NCBI GenBank assembly: GCA_020718125.1
Contig: DYDC01000091.1
Coordinates: forward strand, 1 to 9,164
DNA: 9,164 nt
Source of the DNA: Methylacidiphilum sp.
GTDB taxonomy: Bacteria > Verrucomicrobiota > Verrucomicrobiia > CAIQCK01
Direction: 5' to 3'
Shown: piece by piece, positions 1-6,076 of the stretch
How positions within the stretch are numbered: position 1 is the first letter of the stretch
Layout: the number at the start of each line of letters is the position of its first letter
Program-made: the position numbers and the translations under genes
The notes under the pieces: generated by a model
Database searches by the model: none
Told to the model about the DNA's origin: nothing
Seen by the model: only the letters and a program-made list of their open reading frames with translations

Positions 1-1
1 G

Positions 2-136
2 ACCAACGCCTTTTTGGAAGGTCTAAACGGCGTGTTCTCCGCCGTGCGACGTAAAGCCCGCGGTTACCGCTCGGTGGACGACCTCATCACCATGCTCTAC
101 TTCACCGCCGCGCGCCTCCGCCTCCCCGCTCACTGA
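2..136 (+). CDS. ISL3-family transposase, C-terminal fragment (cut by window edge)
   Basis: The frame is open from the left edge and encodes 44 residues before TGA. It begins TNAFLEGLNGVFSAVRRKAR and continues with GYRSVDDLITMLYFTAARL. This matches the C-terminal end of ISL3-family DDE transposases, where the block T/SNA-x-x-EG-x-N, then K/R-R-x-A-x-GYR, follows the catalytic domain. The Glu encoded at 17-19 would be the last acid of the DDE triad. The rest of the protein lies left of the window, so I cannot tell whether the element is intact. The stop codon falls inside the candidate right terminal repeat, a compact arrangement usual for IS elements. The element lies directly upstream of the promoter at 219-247 and does not disrupt it. 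Confidence 0.85.
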   Translation, partial: TNAFLEGLNGVFSAVRRKARGYRSVDDLITMLYFTAARLRLPAH

Positions 137-151
137 AAACAGCGAGGAACC
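131..151 (+). mobile_element. Candidate right end of the ISL3-family element
   Basis: The transposase stop codon is followed within 15 bp by AGCGAGGAACC. Read from outside inward this terminus would begin GGTTCCTCGCTG, in keeping with ISL3-family termini that start with GG and lie very close to the transposase stop. The left end and any target duplication are outside the window, so the exact boundary is inferred. Coding-like features resume only after the next promoter at 219. Confidence 0.35.
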
Positions 152-210
152 AATCGTTTGTCTTTCGGACATGGGAATGCGGAAGGCAGCATGGCCGATT
201 CCGCAGGCAC

Positions 211-224
211 GCGCAAGCTTGCGC
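211..224. promoter_or_regulatory. Perfect 14-bp palindrome overlapping the -35 box
   Basis: GCGCAAGCTTGCGC equals its own reverse complement. Its right half contains the -35 hexamer TTGCGC of the promoter for the gene at 255. It could be an operator, since a dimeric regulator bound here would cover the -35 box. I see no minus-strand -10 box at the matching 17-bp distance, so a second divergent promoter is not supported. It could also be chance in GC-rich DNA. Confidence 0.35.
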
Positions 225-247
225 CTCGTGCCGCCCATCTCTACGAT
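219..247 (+). promoter_or_regulatory. Sigma-70-type promoter of the squalene/phytoene synthase gene
   Basis: The -35 box is TTGCGC at 219-224, the spacer is 17 bp, and the -10 box is TACGAT at 242-247. The ATG at 255 begins 7 nt after the -10 box, so the transcript would start at or next to the start codon. The in-frame ATG at 246 lies inside the -10 box and would be excluded from such a transcript. The -35 box is the right half of a perfect 14-bp palindrome at 211-224. Confidence 0.65.
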
Positions 248-254
248 GCGCGCC

Positions 255-1295
255 ATGACCGGCTCCGAACGCGACCCACTCATCGGCCCGCTGCTGAAGG
301 CCGTCTCGCGCTCGTTTTACCTGACCCTGCGGGTGCTGCCACCGGCGCTGCGGCCGGCAATCTCGCTCGCCTACCTGCTGGCGCGCGCCAGCGACACCAT
401 CGCCGACACGAAGGTGGTGCCGCGCGAGCGCCGGCGCGAGCTTCTGGTCCGGTTCCGCGGGCAGTTCGAGCACGGCGTCAACGCGGACGATTTGCGGCTG
501 ATCCAATCCGACCTCGCGCCCCGGCAGAGCCTGTCGGCGGAGAAGGTGTTGCTGGAAAAGCTCGGCGCGTGTTTCGAGATGCTCGCGACGCTGCCGGAGG
601 GCGACCAGCGCCGCATCGCCGAACTCCTCGGCGTCATCACACGCGGGCAGGAGGACGATCTGGTGAAGTTCCCCGGCGAAAACGAGCGCGAACTGGTGGC
701 GTTCGACACCGACCAGCAGCTCGACGACTACACTTACGCGGTGGCCGGCTGCGTCGGGGAGTTCTGGACGAAGATGTGCGTGGCGCATCTGCCGACGCTG
801 GGCGGCTGGAACGCGGCGGAGATGACCGCGCTCGGCATCCGGTTCGGCAGGGGGCTTCAACTCACCAACATCCTGCGCGACATCCCGAAGGACCTGCGCA
901 TTGGCCGTTGTTACATCCCGCGCGAACGGCTCGCCGGGGCCGGGCTGGAGCCGGCCGAACTGCTCTCGACGGCGGCGACGGAGAAGTTCCAGCCGATCTA
1001 CCATCGCTATCTTGATCGGATACTGGAGCATCTGGACTGCGGCTGGCGCTACATGCTGGCGATTCCGCGGACGGAACTGCGATTGCGGCTGGCGTGCGCG
1101 TGGCCGATCCTGATCGGCCTGAAGACGGTGGCGCTGCTGCGGAAGCGGGCCGACGTGCTCGACCCCAAACGCCACATCATGATCTTCCGCGGGAAGGTTT
1201 ACTGGATCATCCTCAAATCGTCGTTGGTCGGCCGCAACGACGCAGTGATGGAGGCGTGGTATCGCCAGCAGAGGGCCGAGGCGGCGGGCGCATAG
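255..1295 (+). CDS. Squalene/phytoene synthase family protein (prenyl head-to-head condensing enzyme)
   Basis: The 346-residue protein belongs to the trans-isoprenyl diphosphate synthase (squalene/phytoene synthase) family, which joins two C15 or C20 prenyl diphosphates head to head as the first step to squalene, hopanoids or carotenoids. The early block SRSFYLTLRVLP is typical. The two Mg-diphosphate-binding DxxxD motifs are present: D47-TIA-D51 in the sequence ARASDTIADT, and D209-IPK-D213 in NILRDIPKDL. The C-terminal block RLACAWPILIGLKT resembles the squalene synthase (farnesyltransferase) branch more than typical CrtB. There is no obvious C-terminal membrane anchor. I chose the ATG at 255 because the upstream in-frame ATG codons (171, 177, 246) lie before or inside the -10 box and the sequence before residue 1 does not look coding. 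There is no Shine-Dalgarno site. The gene stands alone rather than in a hop or crt cluster, so squalene versus phytoene cannot be settled here. Confidence 0.88.
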   Translation: MTGSERDPLIGPLLKAVSRSFYLTLRVLPPALRPAISLAYLLARASDTIADTKVVPRERRRELLVRFRGQFEHGVNADDLRLIQSDLAPRQSLSAEKVLLEKLGACFEMLATLPEGDQRRIAELLGVITRGQEDDLVKFPGENERELVAFDTDQQLDDYTYAVAGCVGEFWTKMCVAHLPTLGGWNAAEMTALGIRFGRGLQLTNILRDIPKDLRIGRCYIPRERLAGAGLEPAELLSTAATEKFQPIYHRYLDRILEHLDCGWRYMLAIPRTELRLRLACAWPILIGLKTVALLRKRADVLDPKRHIMIFRGKVYWIILKSSLVGRNDAVMEAWYRQQRAEAAGA

Positions 1296-1303
1296 TCGCC
1301 CGC
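1284..1303 (+). terminator. GC-rich hairpin spanning the stop codon of the synthase gene
   Basis: GCGGGCG (1284-1290) and CGCCCGC (1297-1303) are perfectly complementary and enclose a 6-nt loop holding the TAG stop codon. No T-tract follows directly; the nearest run of T begins about 15 nt downstream. It could weaken read-through into the FHA gene, but it is not a canonical Rho-independent terminator. Confidence 0.3.
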
Positions 1304-1327
1304 GCATTCCCGACGTTGGTTTTTGGT

Positions 1328-1356
1328 TTGCCGACTCTTGTAGTGCCCGGTAAAAT
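1328..1356 (+). promoter_or_regulatory. Sigma-70-type promoter of the FHA-domain gene
   Basis: The -35 box TTGCCG (1328-1333), a 17-bp spacer and the -10 box TAAAAT (1351-1356) precede the ATG at 1367 by 10 nt. The predicted leader is only a few nucleotides and contains no Shine-Dalgarno site. The -10 box is the closest to TATAAT of the five promoters in the window. Confidence 0.7.
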
Positions 1357-1366
1357 CCGGCCCACT

Positions 1367-1753
1367 ATGGCGCGACTTATCTTTGAGAAGGCGGATGGTG
1401 AACGCGTGGAGATTCCCATCGAGAACGATCCGCTTTCCATCGGACGTGGCACGGAGGCGGACGTGGACGTGGGGGATGTCGAGGTATCCCGCCACCACTG
1501 TGCGTTGCTGCTGTGGGAGGATGACTGGGTCATCAAGGACGCCCACTCGCGCAACGGCACGTTGGTCAACGAACGCCGCGTGGAAATAGCCGTGCTCAAG
1601 GACGGCGACATCGTCCGCATCGGCAAGACCGACTTGGACTTCCACACCGAGAAACCCCGGCGTGGCCGCGAGCGTTACGCCGTGCTGAAGATGCTGACCA
1701 TCCCAGAGGCAGCGGAAGCCGAAGAGACGGAGGAAGGCGAGGAGAAATCCTGA
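1367..1753 (+). CDS. Small stand-alone FHA-domain protein
   Basis: The 128-residue protein is essentially one forkhead-associated domain, a cytoplasmic phosphothreonine-peptide-binding module. The conserved FHA residues are all visible: G26-R27 in LSIGRG, S41-R42-H43-H44 in VSRHHC, S61-R62-N63-G64-T65 in DAHSRNGTLVN, and N68. After the domain comes a basic stretch (PRRGRER) and a very acidic tail (EAAEAEETEEGEE), probably disordered. In the family, the SRH and NG residues line the phosphothreonine pocket, so it is likely to bind a protein phosphorylated by a Ser/Thr kinase. No kinase or phosphatase lies in the window, so its partner is unknown. The start is set by the promoter 10 nt upstream. 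The frame is open further upstream, but that part overlaps the synthase gene and does not look coding. Confidence 0.85.
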   Translation: MARLIFEKADGERVEIPIENDPLSIGRGTEADVDVGDVEVSRHHCALLLWEDDWVIKDAHSRNGTLVNERRVEIAVLKDGDIVRIGKTDLDFHTEKPRRGRERYAVLKMLTIPEAAEAEETEEGEEKS

Positions 1754-1786
1754 CGCGGCTCATTCGAGGTATTGTGGGGAAACCGT

Positions 1787-1815
1787 TTGGCGCAGCCGCG
1801 CCGCTTCGCTACAGT
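1787..1815 (+). promoter_or_regulatory. Sigma-70-type promoter of the FAH-family operon
   Basis: The -35 box TTGGCG (1787-1792), a 17-bp spacer and the -10 box TACAGT (1810-1815) lie 11 nt before the ATG at 1827. There is no Shine-Dalgarno site between the -10 box and the start codon. The promoter would drive at least the genes at 1827 and 2757. Confidence 0.65.
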
Positions 1816-1826
1816 CCGCGCCTGCG

Positions 1827-2732
1827 ATGAAGTTCTGCAATTTTCACTGCCGGAGCCACCTGCGCGTTGGCGCCATCACCGGCGACCACGTGGTGGATCT
1901 CGCTGCCGCGGCGGCAGAGTTCCGCAACCTCAAGATTGACCCGGAGTTGTTCCACTGCGTTGACTGCCTGTTCTATTTCCCGAAGGCGGTGACGGCGGCA
2001 AGGAAGCTCGTCAATGCCGCAGCCGCCCTCCAGAAGAGGTCGCCGAAGTGGTTCATTCCGCTCGCCAAGGTGCGCTACGGCCCGCCGGCGCCGAACCCGT
2101 CGAAGGTGCTCTGCATCGGCCAGAACTACGTGGACCACTGCAAGGAACAGGGCGTGCCGTTGCCGGCGGTGCCGGAGCTGTTCTGCAAGTTCGCCACCTC
2201 GATCATCGGCAGCGGTGAGCCGATCCTGCTCCACAAGGCCACGACGAAGGTGGACTATGAGGTCGAGCTGGCCATCGTCATCGGCAAGGCCGGCAAGAAC
2301 ATCCCGGCCGCGAAAGCGTTCGACCACGTCTTCGGATACACCATCTTCCACGACGTCAGCGCGCGCGACCTGCAGTTCGCCAGCAAACAGTGGACGCGCG
2401 GCAAATCGCCCGACACGTTCGCGCCGACCGGCCCGTGGCTGGTCACGCGCGACGAGGCGCCCGACCCGCACAGCCTCGCCATCAAGACCTGGGTCAACGG
2501 CGACTTGCGCCAGAACTCGAACACCTGCAACCTGGTGTTCGGCGTGCCGGCGCTGATCGAGTTTCTCAGCCAGACCATCACGCTCGAGCCGGGCGACATC
2601 ATTGCCACCGGCACGCCGCCGGGCGTCGGCTGTTTCCGCAAGCCGCCAGTGTTCTTGAAGCCCGGCGACGTCGTGCGAATGGAAATCGCCGGCCTTGGCG
2701 CGCTGGAAAACCCGGTCGCAGCGGAAACATGA
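1827..2732 (+). CDS. Fumarylacetoacetate hydrolase (FAH) family protein
   Basis: The 301-residue protein has the FAH fold, a Mg/Mn-dependent family that includes fumarylacetoacetate hydrolases, acylpyruvases, 2-hydroxyhepta-2,4-diene-1,7-dioate isomerase/decarboxylases and ureidoglycolate lyases. Residues 1-85 form a variable N-terminal part. The catalytic domain begins near KVLCIGQNYVDHCKE. Metal ligands are visible as E145 and E147 (DYEVELAIVIGKAG) and D176 (FHDVSARDLQ). The signatures GKSPDTFAPTGPWLV and the GDIIATGTPPGVG loop follow. Family members cleave or isomerise C-C or C-N bonds in beta-diketo or hydroxy-dienoate acids, usually in aromatic or sugar-acid breakdown. The exact substrate cannot be read from sequence. 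The gene heads an operon with a cyclic-nucleotide-binding protein 24 nt downstream, and its start follows a -10 box without a Shine-Dalgarno site. Confidence 0.9.
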   Translation: MKFCNFHCRSHLRVGAITGDHVVDLAAAAAEFRNLKIDPELFHCVDCLFYFPKAVTAARKLVNAAAALQKRSPKWFIPLAKVRYGPPAPNPSKVLCIGQNYVDHCKEQGVPLPAVPELFCKFATSIIGSGEPILLHKATTKVDYEVELAIVIGKAGKNIPAAKAFDHVFGYTIFHDVSARDLQFASKQWTRGKSPDTFAPTGPWLVTRDEAPDPHSLAIKTWVNGDLRQNSNTCNLVFGVPALIEFLSQTITLEPGDIIATGTPPGVGCFRKPPVFLKPGDVVRMEIAGLGALENPVAAET

Positions 2733-2756
2733 ACGCAACATCCACAGGAGGACACC

Positions 2757-3287
2757 ATGCCTGACGAGGTCTCGATTGACCGATTCCACACCATCCCCGC
2801 GTTGAAAGGCCTCAGCACGGCCGAACTCGACGTGGTGGATGGCATCACGTTCACCGTCGCGCTCAAGCCCGGCCAGGCGTTGTTCAAGGAAGGCGACTCC
2901 GGCGACGGGATGTATCTGCTGGTCAGCGGCGGCGTCGAGCTGTCGAAGAAGATTGATACCGACGCGCGCTGGCAGGTCGCCCGGCTGGAGCCGGGCGCGT
3001 GTTTTGGCGAGATGGCGCTGTTGAGCAACCAGCCGCGCGCGGCCACCTGCACCGCCCTGACGCCGGCGATGCTGATGAAAGTGCCCTACAAGGAATTCGG
3101 CGCGCTGCTCAAGGCCGGCAACATCGCCGTCTTGAAGGTCACCGCCAACCTTGCCCGCGTCCTGAGCACGCGCCTGACGAAAGTCCTCGCCGACCAGTCG
3201 CGCCTGCTCAAGGCCCAGCGCGCCCTTTCCACTGACACACAGAAGAAACTGCTGACGGTTTACCAGCACGGCGAAGGCCTTGTCTGA
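2757..3287 (+). CDS. Stand-alone cyclic-nucleotide-binding domain protein
   Basis: The 176-residue protein has a single CRP/PKA-type cNMP-binding domain (about residues 8-125). The phosphate-binding cassette is F83-G-E-M-A-L-L-S-N-Q-P-R-A-A-T97, containing the Glu and Arg that normally contact ribose and phosphate. The C-terminal part (about 126-176) is helical and lacks a recognisable helix-turn-helix, so it is not a CRP-type DNA-binding regulator. It may act through protein contacts. An AGGAGG site at 2746-2751 lies 5 nt before the ATG, an internal-gene signal quite unlike the leaderless operon head. Such domains often sense cAMP or cGMP, but no cyclase is present here, and the ligand could be something else. 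Confidence 0.85.
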   Translation: MPDEVSIDRFHTIPALKGLSTAELDVVDGITFTVALKPGQALFKEGDSGDGMYLLVSGGVELSKKIDTDARWQVARLEPGACFGEMALLSNQPRAATCTALTPAMLMKVPYKEFGALLKAGNIAVLKVTANLARVLSTRLTKVLADQSRLLKAQRALSTDTQKKLLTVYQHGEGLV

Positions 3288-3334
3288 TCCCAGCCCAATC
3301 ACCGCCATCCACCCAGAGAACGCGACACCGCCCC

Positions 3335-4444
3335 ATGGCCATCTATCAGGAACACGAACTTCAGGTCGTTTCGAAGAAGTTCCAGATCTACGGCGAAATC
3401 CTCCACGCCGAGCCGTGCAAGATCGGGCACATCAACGAGACCTACACCGCCACCTACGACCAAGGCGGCACCCGTGTCCGTTACATTCACCAGAAAATCA
3501 ACCAGAACGTCTTCAAGCAGCCCGACGCCGTGATGGAGAACGTCATGCGCGTCACCACCCACTTGCGAGACAAGCTCATCGCCGAACGCGCGGGCGACAT
3601 CACCCGCCGCGCGGTCACGGTCGTGCCGACGCGCGCCGGGCATTCGTTCTACCGCACGCGCTCCGGTGATTACTGGCGGACGTTCGTGTTCATCGAGGGC
3701 CTCCAGACATACGAGGCGGTGCAGTCGCCCGAACAGGCCGCCGAGGCCGGCTTCGCGTTCGGCCAGTTCCAGCGCCTGCTGGCCGACCTGCCGGGTGAAC
3801 GGTTGCACGAGACGATCCCCGACTTCCACAACACGCGGAAGCGCTTCGCCGCGCTCCAACAGGCCATCGAGAACGACCACTACAACCGCGCCAAGGACGT
3901 CGCGAAGGAGATCAAGTTCGCCCTCGCGCAGGAGCCGATCGTGGACGTGCTGCTCGGCTCGCTCGCTCGCGGCGAGCTGCCCGAGCGCGCCACGCACAAC
4001 GACACCAAGTTCAACAACGTGATGATGGATGTCGTCACCGGCAAGGCCATGTGCGTCGTGGACCTCGACACCGTCATGCCCGGCTTGGCGCACTACGATT
4101 TCGGCGACATGGTCCGCACGACCACCAGCCCGACCGTCGAGGACGAACCCGACCTCTCGAAGGTCGAGATGAACACGCCCATCTTCCAGTCCCTCGCCCG
4201 CGGCTACCTCGCCGCCGCCGGATCATTCCTGACACCCGCTGAGAAATCGCACCTCGCCTTTTCCGGCAAGCTGATCACCTTCACCATCGGCATCCGGTTC
4301 CTCACCGACTTCCTCAACGGCGACAAATACTTCCGCGTCCATCGCCCGCACCACAACCTCGACCGCTGCCGCACCCAGTTCAAACTCGTGCAGTCCATCG
4401 AGCGCCAGCAGGACGCCATGCAGAAATTCGTGGACGGCCTCTGA
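3335..4444 (+). CDS. NahK-like sugar 1-kinase (aminoglycoside phosphotransferase/choline kinase fold)
   Basis: The 369-residue protein has the APH/choline-kinase fold. The catalytic loop is H221-N-D223-T-K-F-N-N228, and the metal-binding D243-L-D245 follows in the segment VVDLDTVMPGLAHYDFGD. The combination THNDTKxNNVMxD plus CVVDLDTVMPG is characteristic of N-acetylhexosamine 1-kinase (NahK/LnpB) relatives, and the length is close to NahK's roughly 360 residues. NahK-type enzymes phosphorylate the anomeric carbon of GlcNAc or GalNAc in glycan salvage. The predicted role here is anomeric sugar phosphorylation in the cytoplasm; antibiotic resistance is unlikely. It lies 47 nt after the cNMP-binding gene on the same strand. 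Unlike the other genes it has neither a visible Shine-Dalgarno site nor a TTGNNN-17-TANNNT promoter, so how it initiates is unclear. Confidence 0.82.
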   Translation: MAIYQEHELQVVSKKFQIYGEILHAEPCKIGHINETYTATYDQGGTRVRYIHQKINQNVFKQPDAVMENVMRVTTHLRDKLIAERAGDITRRAVTVVPTRAGHSFYRTRSGDYWRTFVFIEGLQTYEAVQSPEQAAEAGFAFGQFQRLLADLPGERLHETIPDFHNTRKRFAALQQAIENDHYNRAKDVAKEIKFALAQEPIVDVLLGSLARGELPERATHNDTKFNNVMMDVVTGKAMCVVDLDTVMPGLAHYDFGDMVRTTTSPTVEDEPDLSKVEMNTPIFQSLARGYLAAAGSFLTPAEKSHLAFSGKLITFTIGIRFLTDFLNGDKYFRVHRPHHNLDRCRTQFKLVQSIERQQDAMQKFVDGL

Positions 4445-4470
4445 CGCGCCTAAGCCCACCCGTCCCATCC

Positions 4471-5133
4471 CTATCCCCGCATCTCATCCAACACGCGCCT
4501 GGCCGCCTCGGCGGGATCCGGCGCGGCGAGGATCGGCCGACCGACGACGATGTAATCCGCGCCGGCCTCGACCGCCGCGCGCGGGGTGACGATGCGCTTC
4601 TGGTCGCCGGTCTCGCTCCACGCGGGACGGATGCCCGGACAGACCAGTTTGAACCCGGCGCCCAACTCGCGTTTCAACGCCACCGCTTCGCGCGCGGAAC
4701 ACACAACGCCGTCCAGGCCGCTGGCCTTCGCCGCGCGTGCCAAGGCCAGCACATCGGCTTCGGTGGCGGCCTGGCTGGTCAGGATGGTGACGGCAATCAC
4801 GAGCGGCCGTGCCGTCCCCGCTCGTCCGCCGCCCTCGACCGCCGCGCGCATCATCGCCTCGCCACCGCTGGCGTGGACGTTGAACATCCCGACCCCGAGG
4901 GCCGCCGCGGACCGCGCCGCGCTGGAGACGGTGTTCGGGATGTCGTGGAGTTTCAGGTCGAGGAACACGTTTGCGCCGCGGGCACGGACTTCGCGGACGA
5001 TGGCCGGGCCGGCGGCGGTGAAAAGGTGCAGGCCGACCTTGAACCAGCGGGCGCCGCCGGCGAGCCGGTCGAGCAGACGGCCGGCTTCATCGAGACCGGG
5101 CACGTCGAGGGCGACGATCAATTCCGTGGGCAT
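4471..5133 (-). CDS. pyrF: Orotidine 5'-phosphate decarboxylase
   Basis: The 220-residue TIM-barrel enzyme decarboxylates OMP to UMP, the last step of de novo pyrimidine synthesis, in the cytoplasm. Visible family features are D10 in LIVALDVPG, K32 in FKVGL, the catalytic D59-x-K61-x-x-D64 in FLDLKLHDIPNT, then PGIRP (before the QKR segment) and the phosphate-binding GADYIVVGRPI. The length is right for the short bacterial type. The frame stays open upstream to 5862, but that extension is antisense to another gene and lacks coding character. The ATG at 5133 follows a -10 box by 8 nt and begins directly with the first beta strand. The gene converges on the sugar-kinase gene with 26 bp between stop codons and no visible terminator hairpin. 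It shares its -35 element with the divergent gene at 5200. Confidence 0.93.
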   Translation of the reverse strand: MPTELIVALDVPGLDEAGRLLDRLAGGARWFKVGLHLFTAAGPAIVREVRARGANVFLDLKLHDIPNTVSSAARSAAALGVGMFNVHASGGEAMMRAAVEGGGRAGTARPLVIAVTILTSQAATEADVLALARAAKASGLDGVVCSAREAVALKRELGAGFKLVCPGIRPAWSETGDQKRIVTPRAAVEAGADYIVVGRPILAAPDPAEAARRVLDEMRG

Positions 5134-5141
5134 GGCGGCGG

Positions 5142-5170
5142 AGGGTAGGGGAAACCGCTTGCCGTTGCAA
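5142..5170 (-). promoter_or_regulatory. pyrF promoter
   Basis: On the minus strand the -35 box is TTGCAA (5170-5165), followed by a 17-bp spacer and the -10 box TACCCT (5147-5142). The ATG of pyrF begins 8 nt later at 5133, with no Shine-Dalgarno site. The -35 box is physically the same hexamer used by the divergent promoter. Confidence 0.65.
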
Positions 5171-5173
5171 GCG
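5156..5173. promoter_or_regulatory. Inverted repeat enclosing the shared palindromic -35 box
   Basis: CGCTTGC (5156-5162) and GCAAGCG (5167-5173) are perfect inverted repeats with 4 bp between them. The palindromic -35 hexamer TTGCAA at 5165-5170 lies in the spacer and right arm. The repeat could be an operator for a dimeric regulator controlling both promoters, or a by-product of the -35 overlap. No regulator gene is adjacent. Confidence 0.4.
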
Positions 5174-5193
5174 ACGCGGGGGCGTGATAGCGT
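5165..5193 (+). promoter_or_regulatory. Promoter of the secreted-protein gene, sharing its -35 box with pyrF
   Basis: The -35 box TTGCAA (5165-5170), a 17-bp spacer and the -10 box TAGCGT (5188-5193) lie 6 nt before the GTG at 5200. Transcription starting about 7 nt after the -10 box would begin at the GTG, giving a fully leaderless mRNA. Confidence 0.65.
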
Positions 5194-5199
5194 CGCGCC

Positions 5200-6042
5200 G
5201 TGTTCCGCTGGATGCCAATCGTGCTCATGGCGCTCGCAAGCACCGCGTCGGCGCAGCTCAGCGTCCGGCTGCGGCTGGACCGGGAGAAATACCTGCTTTA
5301 CGAACCGGTCTCGGCGACGGTGCAGGTGGACAACTTCGGCGCGGCGGCGCTGAAACTGGACGACGCCGAGTCGGCGCCGTGGCTCCGGTTCGAGGTGCTG
5401 CACAAGAACGGCCGGCGCGCCTCGGTGGTCGGCTCGGGATTTCTGGCCGGCTCGACGACGCTGAAACCCGGCGAGGCCGTCGCGCGCAGCGCCAACCTGG
5501 TGGCGTTCTACAACATCCGCGACGTGGGCGAATACCGCGTGCGGGCCATCGTCAAGGCGGCGGGCCTGGGCGGCGGGTTCGTCTCCAACGAGCTTGCGTT
5601 TTTCGTCGTGGGCGGGCGGATGATCTGGACCAAGTCTGTCGGCGTCGCCGGGAACAAGGACAAGAACACCTGGCGCACCTACTCGCTGTTGACGCTGCGG
5701 ATCGATCCTTACGACCGGCTCTACGCCCGCGTCGAGAATGAGCGCGAGGAACTGGTCTATGGCGTCATCCCGCTCGGCCCCAGCGTGACCCTGGGCGCGC
5801 CGCAGGCGGAGGTTGACCGGCAAGCCCGGCTCCACGTGCTGCACCAGATTGCGCCGCGGCACTTCAACTATGCGGTGATTTCAATGAACGGCGCGGTGTT
5901 GAACCGCGACTCGTATTCCGACTTCGAGTCGCGGCCGGAACTGCGGCGCGCCGAGGATGGCGACCTGAAGGTGATCGGCGGCGAGCGGATCGCATCGTCG
6001 CCATCGGCCGTGCCGCTCTACAGACAGCCGACACCGCCGTAG
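5200..6042 (+). CDS. Secreted protein of unknown function, beta-rich
   Basis: The 280-residue protein has a likely signal peptide (MFRWMPIVLMALASTASA, cleavage before QLSV). The next roughly 110 residues read as alternating beta strands: SVRLRLDREKYLLYEPVSAT, then VQVDNFG, a LKPGEAV turn and GEYRVRAIV. This resembles the immunoglobulin-like/macroglobulin-type layout in which a strand, a K/R-x-x-Y-L-x-x-E-x-V stretch and an N-F/Y-G turn recur. The C-terminal half (MIWTKSVGV onward) matches no family I recognise. It is probably periplasmic or exported. The start is the GTG at 5200, chosen because it lies 6 nt after the -10 box and directly opens the signal peptide; there is no Shine-Dalgarno site. 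The next gene follows after 34 nt with a strong site, so the two are likely co-transcribed. Confidence 0.75.
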   Translation: MFRWMPIVLMALASTASAQLSVRLRLDREKYLLYEPVSATVQVDNFGAAALKLDDAESAPWLRFEVLHKNGRRASVVGSGFLAGSTTLKPGEAVARSANLVAFYNIRDVGEYRVRAIVKAAGLGGGFVSNELAFFVVGGRMIWTKSVGVAGNKDKNTWRTYSLLTLRIDPYDRLYARVENEREELVYGVIPLGPSVTLGAPQAEVDRQARLHVLHQIAPRHFNYAVISMNGAVLNRDSYSDFESRPELRRAEDGDLKVIGGERIASSPSAVPLYRQPTPP

Positions 6043-6076
6043 CAACCCGACGATGCGGAGACAGGAGGATTTCCCC

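Noticed and set aside
188..216. Possible minus-strand promoter using the left half of the palindrome at 211-224
   Set aside because: At 17 bp from the minus-strand TTGCGC the sequence reads CATGCT, not TANNNT, and no gene begins in that direction.
246..248. Alternative ATG start for the synthase gene
   Set aside because: It lies inside the -10 box TACGAT (242-247), so a transcript from that promoter could not contain it.
102..1307. Long minus-strand open frame (401 codons) opposite the squalene/phytoene synthase gene
   Set aside because: It is a shadow frame of a GC-rich gene. The translation is arginine/glutamine/histidine-rich without family motifs, while the plus strand carries both DxxxD motifs.
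1809..3308. Long minus-strand open frame (499 codons) across the FAH and cNMP-binding genes
   Set aside because: It spans two recognisable plus-strand genes and their intergenic gap, and has no motifs of its own.
3280..3308. Possible promoter for the sugar-kinase gene (TTGTCT at 3280-3285)
   Set aside because: The sequence 17 bp on is CGCCAT, which lacks the TA of the -10 box, and it is too far from the ATG at 3335 compared with the other promoters.
3335..4444. Antibiotic-resistance aminoglycoside phosphotransferase
   Set aside because: The fold is shared, but the THNDTKxNN and DLDTVMPG motifs and the length fit NahK-type sugar 1-kinases much better.
5134..5862. Upstream extension of the pyrF frame
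   Set aside because: The frame is open, but it is antisense to the secreted-protein gene. OMP decarboxylase begins at MPTELIVALDVPG (5133), directly after a promoter.
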